Virus record (IMG/VR): IMGVR_UViG_3300044530_000424
Coordinates: 1-36,300 of that record
Length of the DNA stretch: 36,300 bases
Source: a virus
Direction: 5' to 3' (one strand)
The notes under the pieces: generated by a model
Database searches by the model: none
Told to the model about the DNA's origin: nothing
What the model saw: only the letters and a program-made list of their open reading frames with translations
Part shown: positions 21,847 to 28,845 of the stretch, piece by piece
How the letters are laid out: each line of letters begins with the position of its first letter
Position numbering within the stretch: the stretch's first letter is position 1
Position numbers and translations under genes: made by a program

Positions 21847-22035
21847 ATGAGCATTTATAAAGAAAATGGTTATACCAATAGAAATAATTATTTAAGTCAT
21901 TTGTCAGAAGATTATGGCATTGAACTTGGAATAGTACTTGAACTTGCGGATTTATTTGGTCCTGAAGAAGATTTTGATGGATTATTAGAAGCACTAAATG
22001 ACTATGGCAATTATGGATTTGGAGAGTTATTATGA
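21847..22035 (+). CDS. Conserved small phage protein (62 aa)
   Basis: ATG 21847 (MSIYKENGYTNRNNYLSHL). The pattern LSEDYGIELGIVLELADLFGPEEDFDGLLEAL is one I recall from other phages, function unknown; a longer frame from 21796 runs through the upstream gene and is rejected. It is acidic and overlaps the next ATG by ATGA. Confidence 0.65.
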   Translation: MSIYKENGYTNRNNYLSHLSEDYGIELGIVLELADLFGPEEDFDGLLEALNDYGNYGFGELL

Positions 22036-22064
22036 TAGATATTAAAACAAACACGGAGAATAAC

Positions 22065-22220
22065 ATGAAAGGTCAAATAAGGTTTATATTAGCATTGTTT
22101 ATTATTTTTACTGCTGTCAATCTAGAAGGAATAGTTGATATGCCAACAGAACTTACAATTGCTTTTGTTGGTATTATGATTGGAGCTTGGGGAATGGTTG
22201 ATTCATTGGAGAGAAAATAA
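22065..22220 (+). CDS. Small two-helix membrane protein (51 aa)
   Basis: Start set at ATG 22065 (MKGQIRFILALFIIF), with CGGAG 6 bases upstream; an in-frame ATG at 22032 with its own GGAG would add 11 hydrophilic residues. Two hydrophobic helices (about 6-20 and 30-45) connected by a Pro/Glu loop. I recall MKGQIRF-type small proteins in T4-like phages, uncharacterised. TAATG with the next gene. Confidence 0.6.
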   Translation: MKGQIRFILALFIIFTAVNLEGIVDMPTELTIAFVGIMIGAWGMVDSLERK

Positions 22221-22420
22221 TGAGCGGAAAGAATTTTATCTATTTTATTGATGTACTATTAGCAGTTTCTATACTGCCATTCTTTTTCTACATTGCAACT
22301 TCTGGATTCTTTGTTGTTGCAGCATTCTTTATCATTCTGATAATTGAGATGATGGTCGATTATACTCGAGTTAGAAAGTACTTTGTCAATATGATGTTAA
22401 GAGCAAAATGCGATGTCTGA
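22220..22420 (+). CDS. Small two-helix membrane protein (66 aa)
   Basis: ATG 22220 after GGAGAG. Two hydrophobic segments (FIYFIDVLLAVSILPFFFYI and FFVVAAFFIILIIEMM) and a basic C-terminus (RVRKYFVNMMLRAK), so the C-terminus is probably cytoplasmic. Holin-like size, but no holin family is recognised. It overlaps the next gene by 8 bases. Confidence 0.55.
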   Translation: MSGKNFIYFIDVLLAVSILPFFFYIATSGFFVVAAFFIILIIEMMVDYTRVRKYFVNMMLRAKCDV

Positions 22421-22616
22421 TATAATTAACAAACTTAGAGAAGAACAATCAAGATTGTATTGCAACTTACAAGTCAAATACGACCAATTGTTCCGACTTG
22501 AAGATGAAGTAAAACGACTGAAGTATGAAATATTTAGAATGGAAATAGATAAATGTTTGGTTGAACATGACTTAGGAAAGGAACTCAAGAATGAAAATAA
22601 ATCCAACGGTAATTAA
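22413..22616 (+). CDS. Small coiled-coil protein (67 aa)
   Basis: Almost entirely a charged heptad coil (IINKLREEQSRLYCNLQVKY, RLEDEVKRLKYEIFRMEI). It follows the two membrane proteins by overlap and overlaps the next gene by 26 bases. Oligomerisation is likely; role unknown. Confidence 0.6.
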   Translation: MSDIINKLREEQSRLYCNLQVKYDQLFRLEDEVKRLKYEIFRMEIDKCLVEHDLGKELKNENKSNGN

Positions 22617-22842
22617 TTACATTATCAATAGTAATATCAAGTACAGACAAGACCTAGAATCAATGGTGGATACTATGAAATTCAATCAAGTGCTTACTCA
22701 AATCAAAGAAGCAAATGCTGTTGCTCATTTGATTGATGTTCAAAACAAACAACATAATGATGGACTATACAAAGATCCTACTTGGATTAATGGTGTTCAT
22801 TGTCACAATTCAATCAGCAAACACAACTATACTAAACTATGA
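22591..22842 (+). CDS. Hypothetical protein (83 aa)
   Basis: GGA precedes ATG 22591 inside the previous gene. A basic, Asn-rich helical protein (INYIINSNIKYRQDLESMVD) with several His in its C-terminal part (VHCHNSISKH). ATGA overlap with the next. No family is recognised. Confidence 0.6.
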   Translation: MKINPTVINYIINSNIKYRQDLESMVDTMKFNQVLTQIKEANAVAHLIDVQNKQHNDGLYKDPTWINGVHCHNSISKHNYTKL

Positions 22843-23306
22843 AAATTGAAATTGGAAAAACTTACGGGACTGGACATGGCACTAAAGTTACTATTGTAGG
22901 AACAGATTATACCATTCGTTCTGATTATAAATTTATTGGCACCACTTTTGATGGTTCAGTAAGAACTTATGATAACTATAACGAGCAAGGTATATGTTTA
23001 TTCGGCGATTGGGATAGTAATTTATTAAAGGAATTTAACAGATCATTCGGATTTCCTGAAACTGAAAAACCTTATCATGGAACTCCATATTACTTTCCAG
23101 ATATGTCACCTGATGGATACTCTGGCTGTACTTGGTCCGATGATGCATTCGACCATTGTCTATTGATAAATGGACTGCTATATTTGGATAAAGAGGATGC
23201 TATTCAGGCGTCTGAAATCATAATTAATCTGCTAAAGGAGTATAATGAAAATCGTATCAAAAGAAGAGATAATGGAGAGACTTGGCTGTTCAAAAACCCA
23301 GGTTGA
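22839..23306 (+). CDS. Hypothetical protein (155 aa)
   Basis: ATGA overlap with the previous gene. A beta-rich N-terminal half (GKTYGTGHGTKVTIVGTDY) and a central Tyr/Gly/Asp-rich loop (GTPYYFPDMSPDGYSGC) that looks like a phage conserved block. Its last 62 bases overlap the start of the next ORF, unusual here, so its end or the next start may be misassigned. Confidence 0.6.
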   Translation: MKIEIGKTYGTGHGTKVTIVGTDYTIRSDYKFIGTTFDGSVRTYDNYNEQGICLFGDWDSNLLKEFNRSFGFPETEKPYHGTPYYFPDMSPDGYSGCTWSDDAFDHCLLINGLLYLDKEDAIQASEIIINLLKEYNENRIKRRDNGETWLFKNPG

Positions 23307-23430
23307 GATGGCGGAATATTCTGGTTATATCCCACCTTCAAAAGATGGAGTTTGGGATGCCGATAAACTTGAAGAATATTTGGTAAGATGGGATGCTAAA
23401 CTCAAACGTAAAGCGGAATCAATGCAATGA
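23245..23430 (+). CDS. Small HTH-like protein (61 aa)
   Basis: AAAGGAG lies 5 bases before ATG 23245. The pattern KEEIMERLGCSKTQVEMAEYSGYIPPSKDGVWDADKLEEYL reads as a MerR/excisionase-like winged helix: HTH, then a wing and a DKLEEYL helix. It overlaps the previous frame by 62 bases, and its end overlaps the following micro-ORF. A small DNA-binding factor is plausible. Confidence 0.55.
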   Translation: MKIVSKEEIMERLGCSKTQVEMAEYSGYIPPSKDGVWDADKLEEYLVRWDAKLKRKAESMQ

Positions 23431-23585
23431 CTAGTCATTGCAAAGGATGTAAATACCATCACATTGCAGGACATCCTAAAGATTCAAGATTAATAAAGCA
23501 TAATGATTGGTGCTGTGCTTTTGGTAAAACTGCGTCAAAATGCGTTGGTCATTGTAAACTACAAAATGCTAAGGAACCGAAATGA
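23427..23585 (+). CDS. Cys/His-rich small protein (52 aa)
   Basis: ATGA overlap on both sides. Cys at 5, 8, 29, 30, 39 and 43 plus several His (HCKGCKYHHIAGH, WCCAFGK, CVGHCKL) suggest zinc binding. I recall similar small phage proteins without assigned function. Confidence 0.6.
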   Translation: MTSHCKGCKYHHIAGHPKDSRLIKHNDWCCAFGKTASKCVGHCKLQNAKEPK

Positions 23586-23836
23586 GCGATTTAATCCAAC
23601 TAGTAAGCAAAAAAGAAAAACCATCTGATGCTGAATTCCAAAAGCAACTAGATGATGAATACTATGAACAGATGACTGATCTTAGAGATGAAATAGATTT
23701 GGCTCTCACGTTAGCATATACCAAAGATGGATTACTATTGACGGTATCTAATGGAGTTGATTCAAAAACTGCTCTTTGGATGATTGAAGAGTTTCGGATG
23801 AATTTGTTAACTGGTTCATTTAACGATTATAAATAA
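23582..23836 (+). CDS. Hypothetical acidic protein (84 aa)
   Basis: ATGA overlap with the preceding gene. An acidic helical protein (DDEYYEQMTDLRDEIDLALT), with no recognised family. Last + strand gene before the minus-strand endonuclease-like gene. Confidence 0.65.
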   Translation: MSDLIQLVSKKEKPSDAEFQKQLDDEYYEQMTDLRDEIDLALTLAYTKDGLLLTVSNGVDSKTALWMIEEFRMNLLTGSFNDYK

Positions 23837-23849
23837 GGAATAAAAATGC

Positions 23850-23877
23850 AAACTGGGAATATTACAGTTCCCAGTTT
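23850..23877 (-). terminator. Hairpin terminator, mainly for the minus-strand gene
   Basis: 10-bp stem AAACTGGGAA (23850-23859) / TTCCCAGTTT (23868-23877). On the minus strand it is followed by a TTTTTATT run; on the plus strand the following bases are not T-rich, so it mainly ends minus-strand transcription. Plus-strand text before it (GGAATAAAAATG) looks like a gene start that leads nowhere. Confidence 0.7.
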
Positions 23878-23886
23878 CCTAATTAT

Positions 23887-24657
23887 CTAAAAATATTGTT
23901 TAAATTCAGGATATAATCTAGAAATACATGGTTTAGTATAAGTCTTTCTAGTTTCAATAATCGATAAGAATTTTGGTTGAGGAATTCCTTTCTTTGCTGC
24001 AGATATATTTGGTTGCTTCTTGCCTTTCTTTGTGGCGGATAATTTGTTACCAAATCCTTCTGGTTTAGGAATGCCAGTTTTTACATAAGATAATTTTGCA
24101 CCAAATCCTTCTGGTTTAGGAATGCCTTTAGTACTAGATGATAATTTTGCACCAAATCCTTCTGGTTTAGGAATTCCTTTAGTACTAGATGATAATTTTG
24201 CACCAAATCCTTCTGGTTTAGGAATTCCTTTATTTTTAGAAATTCCTCTATTTCCAGGTTTTCCTTTATTATGAGCCGGTTTTCCTTTTGCTGAAGCAGA
24301 TCGTTTAGCATTAGATTCTTCTGATTGTTTCTTGCCAGAAGTAGTAAATCTGATTTTACTACCGTGATGACATCTTCTGTTAAGCATCAATGGATTTTTA
24401 AGTTCTTGGTATATTAGAAACTGTTCTAGGTCGTATGCCTCGAGTGGATCAACAAATTCCTGGATGATGGTATAGTTAAATTCTTGGAATCTTGGTTCAA
24501 CTGTTTTTGATGATGTAAAATAGTCAATACCTAAATCCTGATTTGCTGGGACTTTATTGGCTTTACGAAATCCAAAATAAAATTCGCCAGTAGTTGGATT
24601 GTCTAGTCTATAGACATAGGATAATACTGGTTCTTGATATATACTTGTGCTGGTCAT
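23887..24657 (-). CDS. GIY-YIG homing endonuclease-like protein with NUMOD-type repeats
   Basis: 256 residues on the minus strand. Residues about 12-40 carry a GIY-YIG core, SYVYRLDNPTTGEFYFGF. The middle is a Gly/Lys-rich run of NUMOD3-like motifs (SGKKQSEESNAKRSASAKGK), then four near-identical 17-residue repeats (GIPKPEGFGAKLSSSTK) and a final ATKKGKKQPN unit. This layout fits Seg-type free-standing homing endonucleases, with the repeats as sequence-reading arms. It is oriented against its neighbours and flanked by hairpins, consistent with insertion. Minus-strand AGGAA precedes the ATG. Confidence 0.75.
   Translation of the reverse strand: MTSTSIYQEPVLSYVYRLDNPTTGEFYFGFRKANKVPANQDLGIDYFTSSKTVEPRFQEFNYTIIQEFVDPLEAYDLEQFLIYQELKNPLMLNRRCHHGSKIRFTTSGKKQSEESNAKRSASAKGKPAHNKGKPGNRGISKNKGIPKPEGFGAKLSSSTKGIPKPEGFGAKLSSSTKGIPKPEGFGAKLSYVKTGIPKPEGFGNKLSATKKGKKQPNISAAKKGIPQPKFLSIIETRKTYTKPCISRLYPEFKQYF
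24041..24234 (-). repeat. 51-bp coding repeat array (about 4 units)
   Basis: Units of 51 bp (17 codons) encode GIPKPEGFGAKLSSSTK and variants. The middle copies are nearly identical in DNA and outer ones diverge, so the array grew from within. A shadow frame is also repeated but has no coding features of its own. Confidence 0.9.
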
Positions 24658-24691
24658 GATAGTTCCTTGAATTATTGATAGAATGATTAGT

Positions 24692-24727
24692 GCTAGTGGG
24701 ATGTAGGAGTCCGCGACTAGCTTTTTG
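24692..24727 (+). terminator. Possible terminator between the endonuclease gene and the next promoter
   Basis: GCTAGT (24692-24697) pairs with ACTAGC (24716-24721), with inner GGA/TCC pairing, and TTTTT follows (24722-24726). It would stop + strand read-through, or it may be the 3' end of a small RNA. The loop is long, so strength is uncertain. Confidence 0.5.
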
Positions 24728-24756
24728 TTTGTATGATCTATTTATAAGATTTAGAT

Positions 24757-24785
24757 GTTGACATTTTTAGAATAGATGATATAAT
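24757..24785 (+). promoter_or_regulatory. Promoter (GTTGAC variant) for the co-chaperonin unit
   Basis: -35 GTTGAC (24757-24762), 17 bp, TGaTATAAT (24780-24785). GAGGAA precedes ATG 24810. Confidence 0.8.
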
Positions 24786-24809
24786 AGATTTTTATCATGA
24801 GGAAATAAA

Positions 24810-25043
24810 ATGCAGGTACTTGGCAAAAACGTATTAGTGTTAAAACAGAAACTAGAATATACTGGATTGATTCAAGGTGTAGAGTCTGATGATAATATTA
24901 GAGCAAAGGCAATGAATCTTGGTGATGACGTTACCCTAGTGGAATTAGGTAATATTCTTATCCTTAACTGGAAGAAAGCTAAATGGGTATCAGGTGAGTT
25001 GTATGTTATCCATGAAGATGAAATAGCCGCAATTATTGAATAA
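24810..25043 (+). CDS. Miniature GroES-like co-chaperonin (77 aa)
   Basis: The sequence tracks the Cpn10 barrel: VLGKNVLVLKQKLEYTGLIQG (strand, then a short TGLIQG in the mobile-loop position), AKAMNLGDDVTLVELGNILIL (the GD.V..G core), and GELYVIHEDEIAAIIE, matching the GroES EEVLIMSESDILAIVE end. T4 encodes a GroES replacement (gp31, 111 aa) needed to fold the capsid protein with GroEL; this one is only 77 aa, with a short mobile loop. Whether it replaces GroES is inference. Confidence 0.65.
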   Translation: MQVLGKNVLVLKQKLEYTGLIQGVESDDNIRAKAMNLGDDVTLVELGNILILNWKKAKWVSGELYVIHEDEIAAIIE

Positions 25044-25054
25044 GGAATTATATT

Positions 25055-25282
25055 ATGTGTGAAACAGTATTGACAGCAGTTAGAGTTAAAATCCTTAAAG
25101 CCAACATGAGAACTTATTGGTATGCCGGTAAAATTGATGAGGAATTTTGGGTACTTAAAGATGATGACAATTCAGGTTATAAATTAGTCGAACACACTGC
25201 GGGTCGATGGATTGACTTTGATGACTGTGAAGTTATCCGCGCTGGTAATCTTCGAGTCATTACTACAATAGAGGAATTATAG
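25055..25282 (+). CDS. Small conserved-looking phage protein (75 aa)
   Basis: GGAATTATATTATG start. Pattern WYAGKIDEEFWVLKDDDNSGYKLVEH...WIDFDDCEVI looks like a small SH3-like barrel I recall from other T4-like phages, function unknown. The next gene (GTG) begins on its last codons. Confidence 0.6.
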   Translation: MCETVLTAVRVKILKANMRTYWYAGKIDEEFWVLKDDDNSGYKLVEHTAGRWIDFDDCEVIRAGNLRVITTIEEL

Positions 25283-26073
25283 TGAAAATAGACGTCATGA
25301 GTGATGTCCATCTTGAATTTGGTTTCTATGAACCAGCGAACGAGAATGGTGCTGATGTTCTCGTTCTTGCCGGTGATATTTGTGTACTTGAGCAATTAGG
25401 AAAAGAGTCTTATACTAGTATAAAAGAGTTCTTCGAGATGGCATCACATAATTATGATGATGTTGTCTATGTTATGGGCAATCACGAACACTATCATGGT
25501 GATATTCTAAATGCGACCACAATTTTTAAAGAAAAGTTCCATATACTTAAGAACATTCATCTCCTGGACAATAGTAGTATTGCTATCGGTGATACTACTT
25601 TTATTGGGGGCACGCTTTGGACAAACTTTAATAATGATTCTTATGCAATGAAAACCATTGCTAGGATGATGAATGACTATAGATGCATTGACTATGACGG
25701 TAAATTGTTTACTGCGGGTAAATCGGTAGAATTGCATTATAATACTATGGAATACTTTAACAAGATGGTGCCAGCATTCCATAAAGTCGTCATGGTCACC
25801 CATCATTCTCCTAGTTTTAAAAATCTTAGCGAAAGATTTTCCCAAGGAAATTCATGTTCAGTTAATGATAACAATATAAGAAACCTGGCATACCATTCAA
25901 ATCTTGATTATTTTATACTAGGACATCCTCAAATTAAAGCATGGATTTCCGGACATACACATGATCCATTTGACCATTATCTTGGAGATACCAGACTTGT
26001 CTGTAATCCAAGAGGTTATATTGGATATGAAAAAACTGCTATTAATTATAAACCATTACAGATAGAGATATGA
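25282..26073 (+). CDS. Calcineurin-like metallophosphoesterase (263 aa)
   Basis: Di-metal motifs are in order: SDVHLEF with Asp8 and His10, AGDICV with Asp32, GNHEH with Asn67-His68-Glu69, THHSP and ISGHTHD. It should hydrolyse phosphomonoesters, phosphodiesters or cyclic nucleotides; the substrate is unknown. Start is GTG 25282 with GAGGAATTATA just upstream. A cyclic-nucleotide-degrading anti-defence role would fit the fold but is not supported by any specific residue. ATGA overlap with the next ORF. Confidence 0.8.
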   Translation: MKIDVMSDVHLEFGFYEPANENGADVLVLAGDICVLEQLGKESYTSIKEFFEMASHNYDDVVYVMGNHEHYHGDILNATTIFKEKFHILKNIHLLDNSSIAIGDTTFIGGTLWTNFNNDSYAMKTIARMMNDYRCIDYDGKLFTAGKSVELHYNTMEYFNKMVPAFHKVVMVTHHSPSFKNLSERFSQGNSCSVNDNNIRNLAYHSNLDYFILGHPQIKAWISGHTHDPFDHYLGDTRLVCNPRGYIGYEKTAINYKPLQIEI

Positions 26074-26192
26074 AAAAACAGACTCCTACACCAGCAATCC
26101 ACGAACAAAATCCAAACTATGAATCCAAAAGAGTAATGCACAATGGTTCTATTGTTGTACTGCATTTTGGACCCAAAAAGAAGACACGATGA
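26070..26192 (+). CDS. Small basic protein (40 aa)
   Basis: ATGA overlap at both ends. MKKQTPTPAIHEQNPNYESK, then a hydrophobic SIVVLHFG and a KKKTR tail. Translational coupling on both sides is the main support. Function is unknown. Confidence 0.5.
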   Translation: MKKQTPTPAIHEQNPNYESKRVMHNGSIVVLHFGPKKKTR

Positions 26193-26749
26193 AAGTATAT
26201 CTCGGCAAACCAAAAAATTTGTGGTTCGGTCCTTATCAATTAGCAGACCTATTAATGCACTTTGGAGTATCAGAAGATAAGTGCGATGAGATAGGAGAAA
26301 AGCTAGCAGATTCCTGGGTTAATGATTTCCTTAATTGGATATATGACCATAACCCGTTAAAGAAACCGACGGAAATAATCCATATTGACGACTGGGATAC
26401 TTGGAGTATGGATTACACTTTGGCCCCTATCATTCTTAAGATGCTGCAGAAATTCAAAGAAAATCTTCATGGTGCACCTGTTGTTGAAGATTGTGATGTG
26501 CCTGATAGTATCAAATCTATGAATGCTCCTAGAGTCAAAGAACTTTATGATACTGATGAATTCTATTTCAAACGATGGGATTATGTCATTGATGAGATGA
26601 TATGGTCTTTTGAGCATATTGTAAATGATGATTGGGAACACACAGTTCTGGTGCAGTTCAATGACCCAGAATCATATAAATTTATGCAAGACCGAGTAGA
26701 CAATGGTTTACGTCTATTTGGAAAATATTTCCGAAATCTATGGAGTTAA
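26189..26749 (+). CDS. Widely conserved phage protein of unknown function (186 aa)
   Basis: ATGA coupled to the 40-aa ORF. The blocks DDWDTWSMDYTLAPIILKML, AP, DTDEFYFKRWDYVIDEMIWSFE and GLRLFGKYFRNLWS match a family I recall across tailed phages, with no established function. It is acidic and Trp-rich, so it may bind protein partners. It lies two bases upstream of the endolysin, whose ribosome site overlaps its end. Confidence 0.75.
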   Translation: MKVYLGKPKNLWFGPYQLADLLMHFGVSEDKCDEIGEKLADSWVNDFLNWIYDHNPLKKPTEIIHIDDWDTWSMDYTLAPIILKMLQKFKENLHGAPVVEDCDVPDSIKSMNAPRVKELYDTDEFYFKRWDYVIDEMIWSFEHIVNDDWEHTVLVQFNDPESYKFMQDRVDNGLRLFGKYFRNLWS

Positions 26750-26750
26750 A

Positions 26751-27359
26751 ATGATTACTGTTGACAAATTCAAACAAATCTTTCCCGCATGTAAAAATCC
26801 TAATGACACAACAAAAGCACTTAATATTATTCTACCAAAATACGGAATCACTACAAAGGACAGACTCTGTGCATTCCTAGCTCAAACGGGACATGAATCA
26901 GGTAGCTTTAATACCCTTAAAGAAAATTTAAACTATAGCGCTGAAGGGCTTTGCAAAGTATGGCCTAAACGATTCCCTACTCTAGCAGAAGCACAAAAAT
27001 ACCATCGTAATCCCGAGAAGATTGCTAATAAAGTTTATGCTGGCAGAATGGGCAATGGACCAGAAGATTCTGGAGAAGGATTCTTATATTGCGGACGCGG
27101 TGCGATTCAATTGACTGGAAAAGAAAACTACACAAAATTTGCGTCAAGCATCGATATGGCAATAGAAGAAGCAGTAGCGTATTGTGAAACTAGAGAAGGA
27201 GCTATTGAATCTGCTTGTTATTTCTGGACTACTCATAACTTGAATGACATTGCAGATAAAGGTGATTTTGTAACATTGACTAAGAAGATTAATGGTGGCA
27301 CTACTGGACTTCCTGAACGTCAAGAAATATGGCATAAGGCATTGAAAGTTCTTTCTTAA
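26751..27359 (+). CDS. Endolysin, glycoside hydrolase 19 (chitinase-like)
   Basis: 202 residues. It cleaves peptidoglycan glycan strands at the end of infection. GH19 marks: AFLAQTGHESGSFNTLKENLNYS with catalytic Glu49 (HES) and Glu58 (KENL), and CGRGAIQLTGKENYTKF. No signal peptide or membrane helix, so it needs a holin. Start ATG 26751 after TGGAGTTAA; the frame from 26703 begins within the previous gene and is rejected. T4 uses a GH24-type lysozyme (E), so the lysis enzyme differs. Confidence 0.88.
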   Translation: MITVDKFKQIFPACKNPNDTTKALNIILPKYGITTKDRLCAFLAQTGHESGSFNTLKENLNYSAEGLCKVWPKRFPTLAEAQKYHRNPEKIANKVYAGRMGNGPEDSGEGFLYCGRGAIQLTGKENYTKFASSIDMAIEEAVAYCETREGAIESACYFWTTHNLNDIADKGDFVTLTKKINGGTTGLPERQEIWHKALKVLS

Positions 27360-27386
27360 TAAATAATTCTATTTGAAGGAATAACC

Positions 27387-27590
27387 ATGTTGTCATTTAA
27401 AGAATACTCATTAATGGAAGATGGATCTGCTGATGTTGCCAAGATTGGTGATGATATGTCAAAAGTAGATATTAATGTACTTACTACGCATTTGGCATTT
27501 CTTGCTAATGCTATTCCTGGTACAGTACAGTTTCAAATGAAGCAAGATATCGAAACAGAATTAGCAAATAGAAATGCAAAATTAGGATAA
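27387..27590 (+). CDS. Predicted internal head protein with capsid-targeting-like N-terminus (67 aa)
   Basis: MLSFKEYSLMEDG resembles the T4 capsid-targeting start, with a gp21-type site L-M-E then Asp (after Glu11). The mature part is helical and mixed-charge (VLTTHLAFLANAIPGTVQF). GGA precedes ATG 27387. It lies 28 bases after the endolysin and immediately before two more candidates. Head packaging is inferred from the N-terminus only. Confidence 0.5.
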   Translation: MLSFKEYSLMEDGSADVAKIGDDMSKVDINVLTTHLAFLANAIPGTVQFQMKQDIETELANRNAKLG

Positions 27591-27594
27591 AATG

Positions 27595-27623
27595 TTGTAC
27601 TTTAATACGGTTCTTGATATAAT
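27595..27623 (+). promoter_or_regulatory. Promoter (TTGTAC variant) for gene 27657
   Basis: -35 TTGTAC (27595-27600), 17 bp, TGaTATAAT (27618-27623). The spacer and -10 region are nearly the same as at 28565, but the dyad is eroded. Confidence 0.75.
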
Positions 27624-27656
27624 AGAATCTATACCACAACTTACTAAAGTAATCAA

Positions 27657-28562
27657 ATGAAAACATTTTACGAATATCTAACAGAATCTCCGCAAATACC
27701 GTCTAATTTTGCTCTCACATTAGATTCACTTACTCCAAAGAATAAGGATAAATTTGATGCGGCATTAATTACTCTTAAAGCCGCTATGGAACAAGGAAGC
27801 ATACGTAAAACAGATTTAGATAATATCAAATCTGTTTTCAATAATTCATGCGAGGCTACTTGGGAAAAACATTACCAATATGCTTATCTTAACCAACCTC
27901 GCGATGTTAGAGATGCTGCTCCTCATGCTAAAGAAGAGGAAGACATTTATTATAAAGCCAAAAATTTTAGAAATATGGATGGCATTATCAAGAAATATTC
28001 TAAATTTGCAAATACGTCTCAATTGATAGGATATGCTATTAGAATTGCCTCTGAGTATGCTTCACTTAAAGATATAATGGATCATTTGGCAACTAATATT
28101 GTTAAAGGCAAAGCTCCTTCATTAAACATTAAGCCTATTAATCCTAATCAAGTAAGAGGAACTTGTGGGTGGTGTTTACGTGATATTGCTATTGATAAAA
28201 GTGGTCTAATGTCTCACCATGGGTTTACAAGACCTGGAGTCGGATATCAAACACAATCATGCGCTGGTGTAAATTATAAAAATTTAGAAGTATCTCGAGA
28301 TGGATTGAAAGCCAGAATTAAAGTCACTGAACAAGAAAAGTCTAATTTAGAATCTCGTTCGAAAGACCTGCCGAAAGTTATAACTCTTAATGTACGAAAA
28401 ACAGGAAGTCGCGATATCATTACCATAGGAAAAGAAGATCCTAATTGGTCAAAAGCATATCACTCAACTGAAGTAAATCTCGAATCTGAGATTCGCAGTA
28501 TAACTAAAGAACTTGAGCAATTAAATCAAACGTTGATAAAGTGGGAAATAAAAACAAAATAA
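27657..28562 (+). CDS. Predicted head-packaged protein with Cys/His motif (301 aa)
   Basis: MKTFYEYLTES gives a capsid-targeting-like start with L-T-E then Ser (cut after Glu10). Near residues 168-202 is RGTCGWCLRDIAI, then SHHGFTRPGVGYQTQSCAGV: a C-x2-C, HHG-x2-RPG and SC arrangement that I recall in phage and plasmid proteins and that probably binds zinc. The C-terminus (YKNLEVSRDGLKARI on) is helical and ends in a coiled coil. Promoter at 27595; the next promoter begins two bases after the stop. Delivered with the DNA, it might act on host defence, which is inference. Confidence 0.6.
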   Translation: MKTFYEYLTESPQIPSNFALTLDSLTPKNKDKFDAALITLKAAMEQGSIRKTDLDNIKSVFNNSCEATWEKHYQYAYLNQPRDVRDAAPHAKEEEDIYYKAKNFRNMDGIIKKYSKFANTSQLIGYAIRIASEYASLKDIMDHLATNIVKGKAPSLNIKPINPNQVRGTCGWCLRDIAIDKSGLMSHHGFTRPGVGYQTQSCAGVNYKNLEVSRDGLKARIKVTEQEKSNLESRSKDLPKVITLNVRKTGSRDIITIGKEDPNWSKAYHSTEVNLESEIRSITKELEQLNQTLIKWEIKTK

Positions 28563-28564
28563 TA

Positions 28565-28593
28565 GTGTACTTTAATATGGTTCTTGATATAAT
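28565..28593 (+). promoter_or_regulatory. GTGTAC-type promoter with 13-bp dyad
   Basis: -35 GTGTAC (28565-28570), 17 bp, TGaTATAAT (28588-28593). Perfect 13-bp arms TTAATATGGTTCT (28572-28584) / AGAACCATATTAA (28594-28606) with a 9-bp centre. Confidence 0.85.
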
Positions 28594-28624
28594 AGAACCA
28601 TATTAACTTACCGAGGATTTTATC

Positions 28625-28834
28625 ATGGCTACTAAATTATTCAAAGTTTCTAAAGAAGGTTCAATAACTATCAAACTGACAAACTTGGAAACTAATCAAA
28701 CTCTTTCTATCATTGTTGATGTTGAAGGAAATGACCCAATTGCTACAATAATCAGAGAATCATATTTCTTCAAAAAAGCTAAAGGATATAAATATGATGA
28801 TTCTTCAGCAATATTAACCGTAAATTACAAATAA
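28625..28834 (+). CDS. Hypothetical protein (69 aa)
   Basis: GAGGA precedes ATG 28625. A small beta-rich protein (SITIKLTNLETNQTLSIIVDV) ending in a basic/Tyr-rich strand. Own promoter at 28565. No recognised family; it precedes the frameshifted capsid-targeted gene. Confidence 0.6.
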   Translation: MATKLFKVSKEGSITIKLTNLETNQTLSIIVDVEGNDPIATIIRESYFFKKAKGYKYDDSSAILTVNYK

Positions 28835-28845
28835 GGAAACCAAAA

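Noticed and set aside
24041-24234. Tandem array considered as CRISPR
   Set aside because: Units are contiguous, in-frame and without unique spacers; this is a coding repeat.
24081-24311. 76-codon minus-strand repeat-rich frame
   Set aside because: It is a shifted reading of the 51-bp repeats in the GIY-YIG gene; the repeat makes any frame look regular.
24661-24727. Possible tRNA near the hairpin
   Set aside because: No cloverleaf, T-loop consensus or anticodon arm could be fitted. No tRNA was seen anywhere in the window.
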